Assembly: GCA_005800255.1 (NCBI GenBank)
Contig: SYGW01000003.1
Location: 1-16,497, forward strand
Reading direction: 5' to 3'
Length of the DNA stretch: 16,497 nt
DNA from: Nitrospiraceae bacterium
GTDB lineage: Bacteria > Nitrospirota > Nitrospiria > Nitrospirales > Nitrospiraceae
Numbering within the stretch: the stretch's first letter is position 1; each line of letters begins with the position of its first letter. The notes beneath the pieces are model-generated. The model was given only the letters and a program-made list of their open reading frames with translations, made no database searches and was not told where the DNA came from. Shown piece after piece: positions 7,620 to 13,597 of this stretch. A program made the translations under genes and the position numbers.

Positions 7620-8515
7620 AGATGCTGTCCTATCTCCTGAGAGAATCCTGGGTCAATATGAGAACCAACCGGATGACGACGGTGGTTGCGATTTTGACCA
7701 CCGCCTTTACGCTGGCCTGCGTCGTGATCTTCCTCCTCCTCTATGTCAATTTGCGGGCGGCGGCCGGACGGCTGCAGGACGATATCAAGATCATGGTGTA
7801 TCTGGATGATCGGCTCACCGCCGATTCGATCGCGAAGGTGGAACAGCAGCTGCGGGGCGACCATGCCGTGGCCTCTCTGTTGTTCATCTCGAAAGGGCAG
7901 GCGCTGGGCGAGTTCAAGGCGCAGTTTCCTTCAGAATCTCATTTGCTTGAGGGCCTGGGCCAGAATCCCTTGCCGGCCTCCTTCGTGGTCGCGCTGAGTC
8001 CATCGTTCCGTTCCTCGGATTTGGTCAAGCGATGGGCGGAACGGGTAAGCCGGATCACCGGGGTCTCCAAGGTCGACTACAACCAGGATTGGATCGACGC
8101 GCTTGCGACGGTAATTCGGTCGATTGAGTTGGTGGCCGTCGGCATCGGCGTTATCCTTTCGGCCGCGGCTGTGACCATTATCGCCAATACCATCCGCCTT
8201 ACCCTGTTTGCGCGGCGAGATGAGATTGCCATCCTGCGTCTTATCGGGGCCACGACCAGCTTCATTCGCATCCCCTATCTGGTAGAGGGGGCGGTGCTCG
8301 GCGTGTTGGGCAGCGCGCTCTCGCTGGGCATGCTCAAGCTCATGTACGAATTGTTTCGACAGGAAATGCGCACGACTGGACGATTTGCCGGGCTTGAGAA
8401 CCTGATCGCCTTCTTTCCCCCCTCAGCCTGTTTGGCCTTGATTGCGATAGGGATGGGGTTGGGAGTCGCCGGCAGTTTCGTGTCGATCAGGCGTTTCGGC
8501 GAGGCCAGGACATGA
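7616..8515 (+). CDS. ftsX: Cell division protein FtsX (permease-like)
   Basis: FtsX is the membrane partner of FtsE and transmits its ATPase cycle to a periplasmic hydrolase activator. The 299 residues show a short cytoplasmic N-terminus (YLLRESWVNMRTNRM), a first membrane helix at about 22-45, and a periplasmic domain at about 46-168 with DDIKIMVYLDD and the NPLPASFVV block typical of FtsX. Three further helices lie at about 172-195, 222-245 and 270-292, and RRDEIAILRLIGAT between helices two and three is the conserved FtsX/MacB-like cytoplasmic loop. The GTG at 7616 overlaps the ftsE stop; ATG 7622 is an alternative two codons on. The stop overlaps the next gene's ATG, giving tight coupling along ftsE-ftsX-envC. 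Confidence 0.95.
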   Translation: MKMLSYLLRESWVNMRTNRMTTVVAILTTAFTLACVVIFLLLYVNLRAAAGRLQDDIKIMVYLDDRLTADSIAKVEQQLRGDHAVASLLFISKGQALGEFKAQFPSESHLLEGLGQNPLPASFVVALSPSFRSSDLVKRWAERVSRITGVSKVDYNQDWIDALATVIRSIELVAVGIGVILSAAAVTIIANTIRLTLFARRDEIAILRLIGATTSFIRIPYLVEGAVLGVLGSALSLGMLKLMYELFRQEMRTTGRFAGLENLIAFFPPSACLALIAIGMGLGVAGSFVSIRRFGEART

Positions 8516-9687
8516 GCTGGCGGGCCTGCGTGCTGGTCTGTGGGCTCCTGGCTCTCTTTGGGCCCATGGATGCCGTCGCCGATCCGATTACCGACAAGAT
8601 TGAAAAAGAGCGGAAGGCGCTGGAGCAACTGAAAAATAAGATCGAAGAGAAACGCAAGCAGGCTGATGAAGCAGGGAAGAAGCGCGAGTCGCTGCTGCAG
8701 GGGATCCAGACGCTGGATGAACGGTTGCTCCAGTACAAGCAGGAGCACCAGGAGATCAGCCGGAAGCTGCGCAAGAAAGATCAGGAAATCGAATCCATCA
8801 ATGCGCAGCTCGCCGGCTTGGGCGTCAGTGTGCGGGAGCGGCAGGATGCGATTCTGGCGCGGCTGCGGGTCCAATATATGGAAGGGCGTTTCGGCTATTG
8901 GAAGACCCTGCTCGCCTCCGATTCGTATGGAGATTTCCAGCGGAGGCTCCAGTACCTCTCGGCCGTCTCCGAGCGGGACTATGCCCTCATGGGCACGTTC
9001 AAGGCCGATATGGCCAGGATGGAGCAGGTGGAGCGGCAGAGGGAAGAAGCGCGGATCGGGATGCTCTCGTACAAACAAAGCACCGAAAAACATCTGGGGG
9101 AAATCAAGTCGGTCAAGAAGGAAAAGCACATCTATCTGACCAAGATCACCCAGCAAAAAGAATCCTACGAGCATGCGCTTCAGGAATTGGAACGGTCCGC
9201 TTCTCGCATCGATAGTCTGTTGCATGAGTTGGAGACGCGCCGCCGCGCGACTGCGGTCCGTCCTCCCGTCGGGGGGCTTGCCCCGCGGGGTGTGAAGGGG
9301 GGCTTACCATGGCCAGCCGACGGGAAAGTCATTTCCTTCTTCGGGCGCCAGAAACATCCGACTTTCAATACCTATGTGCAGCGCCGAGGCATCGAGATCA
9401 AGGCGGTCGAGGGGAGCGCCATCCATGCGGTGATGCCAGGGTCTGTCGTCTATGCGGACTGGTTGAAAGGCTACGGACTCGTTATAATCCTTGACCATGC
9501 GAACGGGTTTTTTTCGCTCTATGCCCATGCTTCGAAGATCCTTGCGGCGGTGGGGGCGCAGGTGGGCGTCGGGCAGTCGATCGGCGAAACGGGCGATACG
9601 GGCATGACGGGTGAAAATACTTTATATTTTGAGTTGCGCGAGGGGGCGGAGCCGCTGGATCCTCTCCAATGGTTGGCAAGGCGATAG
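8512..9687 (+). CDS. envC: EnvC-like murein hydrolase activator (degenerate LytM/M23)
   Basis: This 391-residue periplasmic protein has a signal peptide (hydrophobic 5-18, likely cut after AVA at 21-23). A long charged coiled coil follows at about 27-245, then a C-terminal LytM/peptidase M23 domain from about residue 264. The M23 zinc site is not intact: the HxGxD position reads RRGIE (Arg291, Glu295) and the late HxH position reads TLYFE (370-374), although LYAH (His339) remains. That degeneracy is the mark of EnvC/NlpD-type proteins, which activate amidases rather than cut peptidoglycan themselves. YADWLKGYGLVIILDH closely resembles EnvC. The ATGA overlap with ftsX supports action with FtsEX. 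No amidase gene is in the window. The symbol is by similarity of architecture; a generic peptidoglycan DD-metalloendopeptidase label would miss the lost metal ligands. Confidence 0.9.
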   Translation: MSWRACVLVCGLLALFGPMDAVADPITDKIEKERKALEQLKNKIEEKRKQADEAGKKRESLLQGIQTLDERLLQYKQEHQEISRKLRKKDQEIESINAQLAGLGVSVRERQDAILARLRVQYMEGRFGYWKTLLASDSYGDFQRRLQYLSAVSERDYALMGTFKADMARMEQVERQREEARIGMLSYKQSTEKHLGEIKSVKKEKHIYLTKITQQKESYEHALQELERSASRIDSLLHELETRRRATAVRPPVGGLAPRGVKGGLPWPADGKVISFFGRQKHPTFNTYVQRRGIEIKAVEGSAIHAVMPGSVVYADWLKGYGLVIILDHANGFFSLYAHASKILAAVGAQVGVGQSIGETGDTGMTGENTLYFELREGAEPLDPLQWLARR

Positions 9688-9716
9688 GGAACGGAAGAGG
9701 AAAGGACGTTATTATT

Positions 9717-11084
9717 ATGGAACAGTATCCTCGGAAACGATTCTGGATGGTTGGGCCGACAGTGGTGGTGGCCTTGGTCTTGGGCGTGATGCTCGGCAAG
9801 GGCTGGGAGCGGACCGGGCATGCCACGGAAACCTATGAAGAGCTGAAAACATTTTCCGAGGTGCTGACCCAGGTTGAAAAGAACTATGTCGATGAAACGA
9901 AGGTGAAGGACCTCGTCCAGGGGGCCATCCGAGGGATGCTTTCTACCCTCGATCCCCATTCGGCCTATATGACGCCGGACATGTATAAGGAAATGCAGGT
10001 GGAGACGAAGGGGGAGTTCGGAGGCGTCGGCATCCAGATCGGTGTGAAGGAAAACCGTCTGGCGGTGATCGCGCCCATCGAGGGCACGCCGGCCTATCGA
10101 GCCGGGATCAAGGCGGGCGATTTCATTACCAAGGTGAACGACGAAACGACTAAAGACCTCACGTTGATGGATGCGGTGCAGAAGATGCGCGGCCCCAAGG
10201 GCTCAAAGGTCAATTTGACGATTCAGCGGGAGGGGACGACCGACCCGCTTCAATTTACACTGGTTCGCGACACCATCAAGATCGAGAGCGTGAAGTCGAA
10301 GGTGCTGGACAATATCGGCTATGTCCGGCTGACGCAGTTTCAGGAATCGACCGGACGGGATCTGGGAAAGGTCCTTAAGCAGTTCAAGGAGCAGAAGCTT
10401 CAGGCGACGATTCTGGACCTTCGCAACAATCCCGGCGGACTCCTGACTGCGTCGGTTGAAGTCTCCGAGCAGTTTCTCCCCGGCGGCAAGTTGGTGGTCT
10501 ATACCAAGGGCCGCGAGAGCAAGAAGGACGAATGGATCGCCAAGGGGAAAGATCAGACGGACGATTCACCTATGATCATTTTGATCAATGAAGGATCGGC
10601 CAGCGCCTCGGAGATCGTGGCCGGCGCGTTGCAAGATTACGGGCGGGCGGTGATTGTCGGCACGACCTCGTTCGGCAAGGGATCGGTGCAAACGATTCTT
10701 CCGCTGGGGGATGGGTCCGGCCTCCGCTTGACGACGGCGAAGTACTACACCCCGAAAGGGCGCTCGATTCAATCAACCGGCATCACGCCTGATATTGTCG
10801 TGAAGGCCCAACCGCCTGTGACCGTTGCGAAGGCCGGTGAGGCGAGCCCCGGTGAGAAGGATGGGGAGCCGAAGCAGGCCAAATCTGTTGTCGCGCCGGG
10901 GAAAGAGCAGCCGGCGGCTGCCAAGGGCCAGGACGCGGGCCAGTCGAAGGGCGGCGCTCTGCCTCAGCTTGCTCCGGTCGATGCAGTGGGCGATCCCCTG
11001 CTTGAGCAGGACGTCCAGCTGCAAAAGGCGGTGGAGATGTTGAAGACCTGGAAGATCTTTAAGGAGCTTCCCCGGGCGTCGTAA
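9717..11084 (+). CDS. ctpA: S41 family carboxy-terminal processing protease (CtpA/Prc-like)
   Basis: CtpA-type serine proteases cut envelope proteins near their C-termini and often control peptidoglycan hydrolases. From ATG 9717 the product has 455 residues: a membrane anchor or uncleaved signal at about 11-27, the S41 N-terminal helical part with STLDPHSAYM, and a PDZ domain (about 100-185, GGVGIQIG, APIEGTPAYRAGIKAGD). The protease core has LDLRNNPGG, NEGSASASEI with catalytic Ser296, and SFGKGSVQ with Lys321, which is the 25-residue Ser-Lys spacing of the family. A Lys/Ala/Pro-rich linker spans about 363-415. An in-frame ATG at 9669 inside envC is possible, but 9717 puts the anchor near the N-terminus and has AGGAAAGG upstream. 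The neighbour hydrolase activator is a plausible functional partner. Confidence 0.94.
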   Translation: MEQYPRKRFWMVGPTVVVALVLGVMLGKGWERTGHATETYEELKTFSEVLTQVEKNYVDETKVKDLVQGAIRGMLSTLDPHSAYMTPDMYKEMQVETKGEFGGVGIQIGVKENRLAVIAPIEGTPAYRAGIKAGDFITKVNDETTKDLTLMDAVQKMRGPKGSKVNLTIQREGTTDPLQFTLVRDTIKIESVKSKVLDNIGYVRLTQFQESTGRDLGKVLKQFKEQKLQATILDLRNNPGGLLTASVEVSEQFLPGGKLVVYTKGRESKKDEWIAKGKDQTDDSPMIILINEGSASASEIVAGALQDYGRAVIVGTTSFGKGSVQTILPLGDGSGLRLTTAKYYTPKGRSIQSTGITPDIVVKAQPPVTVAKAGEASPGEKDGEPKQAKSVVAPGKEQPAAAKGQDAGQSKGGALPQLAPVDAVGDPLLEQDVQLQKAVEMLKTWKIFKELPRAS

Positions 11085-11577
11085 TGGGAGCCTGTTGTTG
11101 TGAGGCGGTAATCGCTTCCAGTAGCAGCTCTTCCGATCCTGAGAACCCTGGTACGGTGCGCAATAGATGCGACCGTACCAGCCGTTCCAGATCGGCCAAG
11201 GTGGTGATGCAGAGTCTGGCGTAGAGGTAGGCTACGAGCGATTCGGACAGTCCCGGCAGCTTGGCCCAGGCTTTTACGGCTTCTGGGAGTGGCGTTCGCA
11301 AGGCTTCATAGGCCTGGATCCTGCCGGTTTTGAGAAACTCTTCAATCTTGTCCGCCAGGTCCCGGCCTATTCCCTCAAGCTCTTCCAGCGCCTGCCGTGA
11401 GGTGACTGTTGCAATGTCTTCCTCCAAGGCCTCGATGGTATCGGCTGCCTTTCGATAGGCCCTGACTCGATAGGAGTTCGCCCGTTGCGAGGCTAACCGC
11501 TCTGCCATCGACCGAAAGATGGTGGCGATCTGCTGGTTCTGTTGAGGGGGAGACATCATAGGCTGTAGTGCAGGCAT
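11059..11577 (-). CDS. Stand-alone helix-hairpin-helix protein like the PolX N-terminal (8-kDa) domain
   Basis: This 172-residue protein resembles only the N-terminal lyase domain plus following HhH segment of family X DNA polymerases (Pol beta/bacterial PolX). Seen are IFRSMAERL, a YRVRAYRKAADTIEAL block (36-51) like the Pol beta NAYRKAA segment, HhH motif LEGIGRDLADKIEEFLKTG (67-85), LPGLSESLVAYLY (107-119) with ITTLADLERLV, and VPGFSGSEELLLEAI (142-156). Lys77 aligns with Pol beta Lys72, the Schiff-base nucleophile of 5'-dRP lyase. The polymerase palm and the PHP nuclease domain are absent, and the protein ends in a Gln/Pro-rich tail. Its 3' end overlaps ctpA by 26 bases tail to tail. No clear ribosome-binding site precedes ATG 11577; ATGs at 11559 or 11556 could be used. 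Function (lyase or DNA binding) is inferred. Confidence 0.8.
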   Translation of the reverse strand: MPALQPMMSPPQQNQQIATIFRSMAERLASQRANSYRVRAYRKAADTIEALEEDIATVTSRQALEELEGIGRDLADKIEEFLKTGRIQAYEALRTPLPEAVKAWAKLPGLSESLVAYLYARLCITTLADLERLVRSHLLRTVPGFSGSEELLLEAITASQQQAPITTPGEAP

Positions 11578-11628
11578 TGTGACGTGGTCATGGTGGCGGA
11601 GGCAAGGGGCGGAGCGGGACCGGGTTTG

Positions 11629-11658
11629 TTGACAACCAGATTTCTGGTCCCCTAGGAT
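11629..11658 (+). promoter_or_regulatory. Candidate thiS promoter with internal palindrome
   Basis: TTGACA (11629-11634) is a perfect -35. TAGGAT (11653-11658) is a fair -10 after 18 bases. Transcription would start close to the ATG at 11667, giving almost no leader. The spacer contains ACCAGATTTCTGGT (11635-11648), a perfect 6-base inverted repeat that could be a repressor site. No TPP riboswitch sequence is visible. Confidence 0.4.
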
Positions 11659-11666
11659 GAGCGGCG

Positions 11667-11927
11667 ATGGCAGAGACGATTCAAATTCAGGTAAATGGCG
11701 AAGCGCGGGCCTGCCTGGCCGATTCCACGGTCGGGGATCTACTGCGGGATCTCGCCATCAAGACTGAACGCGTAGCAGTAGAGTTGAACTTGGAAATATT
11801 GGATCGCAAGGATTTCGAGGGTCGAAGTCTTCACGCGGGCGATCGATTGGAAATTTTGAGCTTCATCGGCGGCGGCGCGCCCATGGGTTCTCATGTCAGG
11901 GAGAGGGGTTTCGTCCATGCAGAATGA
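11667..11927 (+). CDS. thiS: Sulfur carrier protein ThiS with C-terminal tail
   Basis: ThiS is a ubiquitin-fold carrier whose C-terminal Gly-Gly is adenylated and thiocarboxylated, then gives sulfur to ThiG for thiazole synthesis. The 86 residues contain IQVNGE at the start, [20 protein letters not shown] (37-46, the hallmark VAVExN), and [16 protein letters not shown] (55-70). Normal ThiS ends at the glycines after about 66 residues; here 16 more follow ([16 protein letters not shown]) before the TGA. These extra codons run over the ribosome-binding site and start of thiG, with an 11-base overlap. Either the tail is trimmed to expose Gly-Gly or the glycines are used differently. The ATG at 11667 has GGATGAG upstream. 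Confidence 0.93.
   Translation: MAETIQIQVNGEARACLADSTVGDLLRDLAIKTERVAVELNLEILDRKDFEGRSLHAGDRLEILSFIGGGAPMGSHVRERGFVHAE
11902..11910 (+). promoter_or_regulatory. Ribosome-binding site for thiG inside thiS
   Basis: A GGGAGAGGGG stretch ends about 7 bases before ATG 11917 and lies inside the thiS tail codons. It supports 11917 over the in-frame ATG at 11893. Confidence 0.6.
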
Positions 11928-12690
11928 TCCGTTGATCATTGCCGGTCGTGAATTTAAGTCCCGGCTGTGGGTCGGGACCGGTAAGTATAAGGACTTTACC
12001 GAAACCAAGAAGGCCATTGAGGCGTCCGGCGCCGATGTGGTGACGGTGGCGGTGCGGCGCGTGAACATCACCGATCGCGCGCAAGAGAACCTGCTCGATT
12101 ATCTCGACCCGAAAAAGTACACCATCCTTCCCAACACCGCCGGCTGTTACAACGTGGAAGATGCGTTGCGCTATGCCCGTTTGGCCAGGGCCGCCGGCGT
12201 GTCCGATTTGATCAAGTTGGAAGTGCTCGGCAACGAGCGGACGTTGTTTCCTGATACGGCTGGTTTGATCGAGGCGGCGAGGATTCTCGTGAAGGAAGGC
12301 TTTATCGTCCTGCCCTATACGAATGACGATCCCATTGTGGCCCAGAAGCTGGTGGACGTCGGCTGTCCCGCTGTCATGCCCTTGGCCGCGCCGATCGGGT
12401 CGGGCCTCGGGATCCGCAATCCCTATAACCTCAAGATCATCATGGAAATGATCAAGGTGCCGATCATCGTGGATGCGGGAGTCGGGACCGCGTCCGATGC
12501 AGCCTTTGCGATGGAGCTGGGGGCGGATGCGGTGCTCATGAACACGGCTATTGCCGGAGCCAAGGATCCTATTGCCATGGCCGAGGCGATGAAATGCGGG
12601 GTCTATGCCGGGCGGTTGGCTTACAAAGCCGGGCGCATCCCGAGAAAGTTGTACGCGACGGCCAGCAGCCCGATCGAAGGGATGCTCTAG
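11917..12690 (+). CDS. thiG: Thiazole synthase ThiG
   Basis: ThiG condenses 1-deoxy-D-xylulose 5-phosphate, dehydroglycine or glycine imine, and ThiS thiocarboxylate sulfur into the thiazole phosphate of thiamine. The 257-residue TIM-barrel has the family blocks [10 protein letters not shown] (15-24), [13 protein letters not shown] (38-50), [13 protein letters not shown] (71-83), LIKLEVLGN (98-106), [30 protein letters not shown] and [15 protein letters not shown]. Lys100 in LIKLEVLGN corresponds to the Schiff-base lysine that binds the sugar. The length is normal and nothing is missing. ATG 11917 is chosen because of the strong ribosome-binding site just upstream and the standard N-terminus. 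It overlaps thiS by 11 bases. A repeat element begins immediately after the stop. Confidence 0.97.
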   Translation: MQNDPLIIAGREFKSRLWVGTGKYKDFTETKKAIEASGADVVTVAVRRVNITDRAQENLLDYLDPKKYTILPNTAGCYNVEDALRYARLARAAGVSDLIKLEVLGNERTLFPDTAGLIEAARILVKEGFIVLPYTNDDPIVAQKLVDVGCPAVMPLAAPIGSGLGIRNPYNLKIIMEMIKVPIIVDAGVGTASDAAFAMELGADAVLMNTAIAGAKDPIAMAEAMKCGVYAGRLAYKAGRIPRKLYATASSPIEGML

Positions 12691-12815
12691 CAGAATGTGC
12701 CAAACGGCCGCCAGCGTCGTTCTCGACTCATCGAAATCCTCAACGTGCCCACAAGGGTATGCCTCCGGTTTCGATGAGCCTGCGGCCTTGCTGGACAGCC
12801 ATTTTGAACATTCTG
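12691..12815. repeat. Intergenic imperfect inverted repeat, copy 2
   Basis: This 125-base element starts on the base after the thiG stop. It begins CAGAATG and ends CATTCTG, and the inverted similarity continues inward: CGGCCGCCAGC against GGCTGTCCAGC on the opposite strand, then GACTCATCGAAATC against GGCTCATCGAAAC. Its reverse complement matches copy 1 (1805-1917) at 30 of the first 36 positions, so it is inserted in the opposite orientation. The loop contains AACGTGCCCACAAGGGTATG, a small imperfect hairpin. It separates thiG from the next thiamine gene and could attenuate transcription between them. Confidence 0.82.
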
Positions 12816-12851
12816 TTTAGCATTCAGCATTGTTGATTCACTGCGCTGCCG

Positions 12852-13484
12852 ATGTTGAAACTCTCCAGCCGTCTTCTGCTCGTGACGGATCGCCATCAGA
12901 CCAAGGGGCGGCCTCTCGTTTCTTTGCTCCAGCGTGTGCTCTCGGTCGCAGCCCCCGCCATCCAACTCCGTGAACGTGATCTCCCGGTCAGAGAACTCGT
13001 GGCGCTTGCTCGGGAAGTGCAGGCTCTGACGAATTCTGGCGGATCGCAACTCCTCATCAACGACCGGGTCGATATCGCTTTGGCGCTGGACGACGCCGGC
13101 GTCCATCTGCGCAGCAATAGTCTTCCTGTTTCCGTTGCGCGGCGGTTGCTGGGGGCAGATCGGCTCCTGGGTCTGTCCGTGCATAGCCTTGAGGAGACGG
13201 TGCAGGCTGAGTCCCAGGGCGCCGACTATGTGATTCTTGGACCAATCTACGAGACTCCCTCCAAACTGGCATTCGGTGCGTCGATTGGTATTCAGACGCT
13301 TGAGAAGGCCTGTCGGGCTGTCCGCATTCCGGTTGTGGGGATTGGCGGAGTCACCGCGGCTCGCGCCCGCGAGATACGGCAGGCCGGGGCTTTTGGCGTG
13401 GCGGTGATCACGGCGATTTTTGGCGCGGAGGATGTGGAATTGGCGACGCGCGAGTTGCTCGATGCCGTGATGTGCTTGCCGTGA
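12852..13484 (+). CDS. thiE: Thiamine phosphate synthase superfamily protein (ThiE/TenI)
   Basis: This 210-residue TIM-barrel belongs to the ThiE/TenI superfamily. ThiE joins the thiazole phosphate and HMP pyrophosphate; TenI shifts the thiazole product of ThiG to its aromatic tautomer. Seen are VTDRHQTKGR (11-20), IQLRERDLPVREL (37-49), LLINDRVDIA (67-76), GVHL (83-86), GLSVHSLEETVQAE (107-120), GADYVILGPIYETPSK (123-138), PVVGIGGVTAARA and GVAVITAIF. In ThiE the GVHLGQxD segment supplies a metal-ligand Asp; here it reads GVHLRSNS, so that Asp is missing, and the SVHSLEETVQAE stretch looks like TenI. The TenI catalytic His (in GHVFET) is Pro here, so neither assignment is clean. Its position after thiS-thiG fits both. 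There is no clear ribosome-binding site at ATG 12852. Confidence 0.85.
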   Translation: MLKLSSRLLLVTDRHQTKGRPLVSLLQRVLSVAAPAIQLRERDLPVRELVALAREVQALTNSGGSQLLINDRVDIALALDDAGVHLRSNSLPVSVARRLLGADRLLGLSVHSLEETVQAESQGADYVILGPIYETPSKLAFGASIGIQTLEKACRAVRIPVVGIGGVTAARAREIRQAGAFGVAVITAIFGAEDVELATRELLDAVMCLP

Positions 13485-13510
13485 TGTCGGTTGCCGCTGG
13501 TCCAGTCTGG

Positions 13511-13539
13511 TTGACCACCCCTGGGGCGGGTGATAGAAT
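13511..13539 (+). promoter_or_regulatory. Sigma-70-type promoter of the arc-dop (proteasome) operon
   Basis: TTGACC (13511-13516) and TAGAAT (13534-13539) are separated by exactly 17 bases. Transcription would begin near 13546, about 50 bases before the arc start. The spacer is GC-rich and contains CACCC and GGGTG as an inverted pair. This suggests that the Pup-proteasome genes have their own promoter, separate from the thiamine genes. Confidence 0.65.
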
Positions 13540-13597
13540 TCGCTCAGACAAGGGCTCCCCGATTCCGTAAGGGGGTTTGGATTCTTCGAGTCATGCC

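Noticed and set aside
8275..9225. Minus-strand open frame of 316 codons across ftsX and the envC-like gene
   Set aside because: Leu/Phe-rich reverse reading of the coiled-coil region, giving an apparent hydrophobic protein without family resemblance.
9250..9310. Active M23 endopeptidase assignment for the envC-like gene
   Set aside because: The zinc-ligand positions are replaced (Arg291, Glu295, Thr370, Tyr372), favouring an activator.
11578..11666. TPP riboswitch before thiS
   Set aside because: The gap is only 89 bases and lacks the conserved CTGAGA-type core; no matching fold could be drawn.
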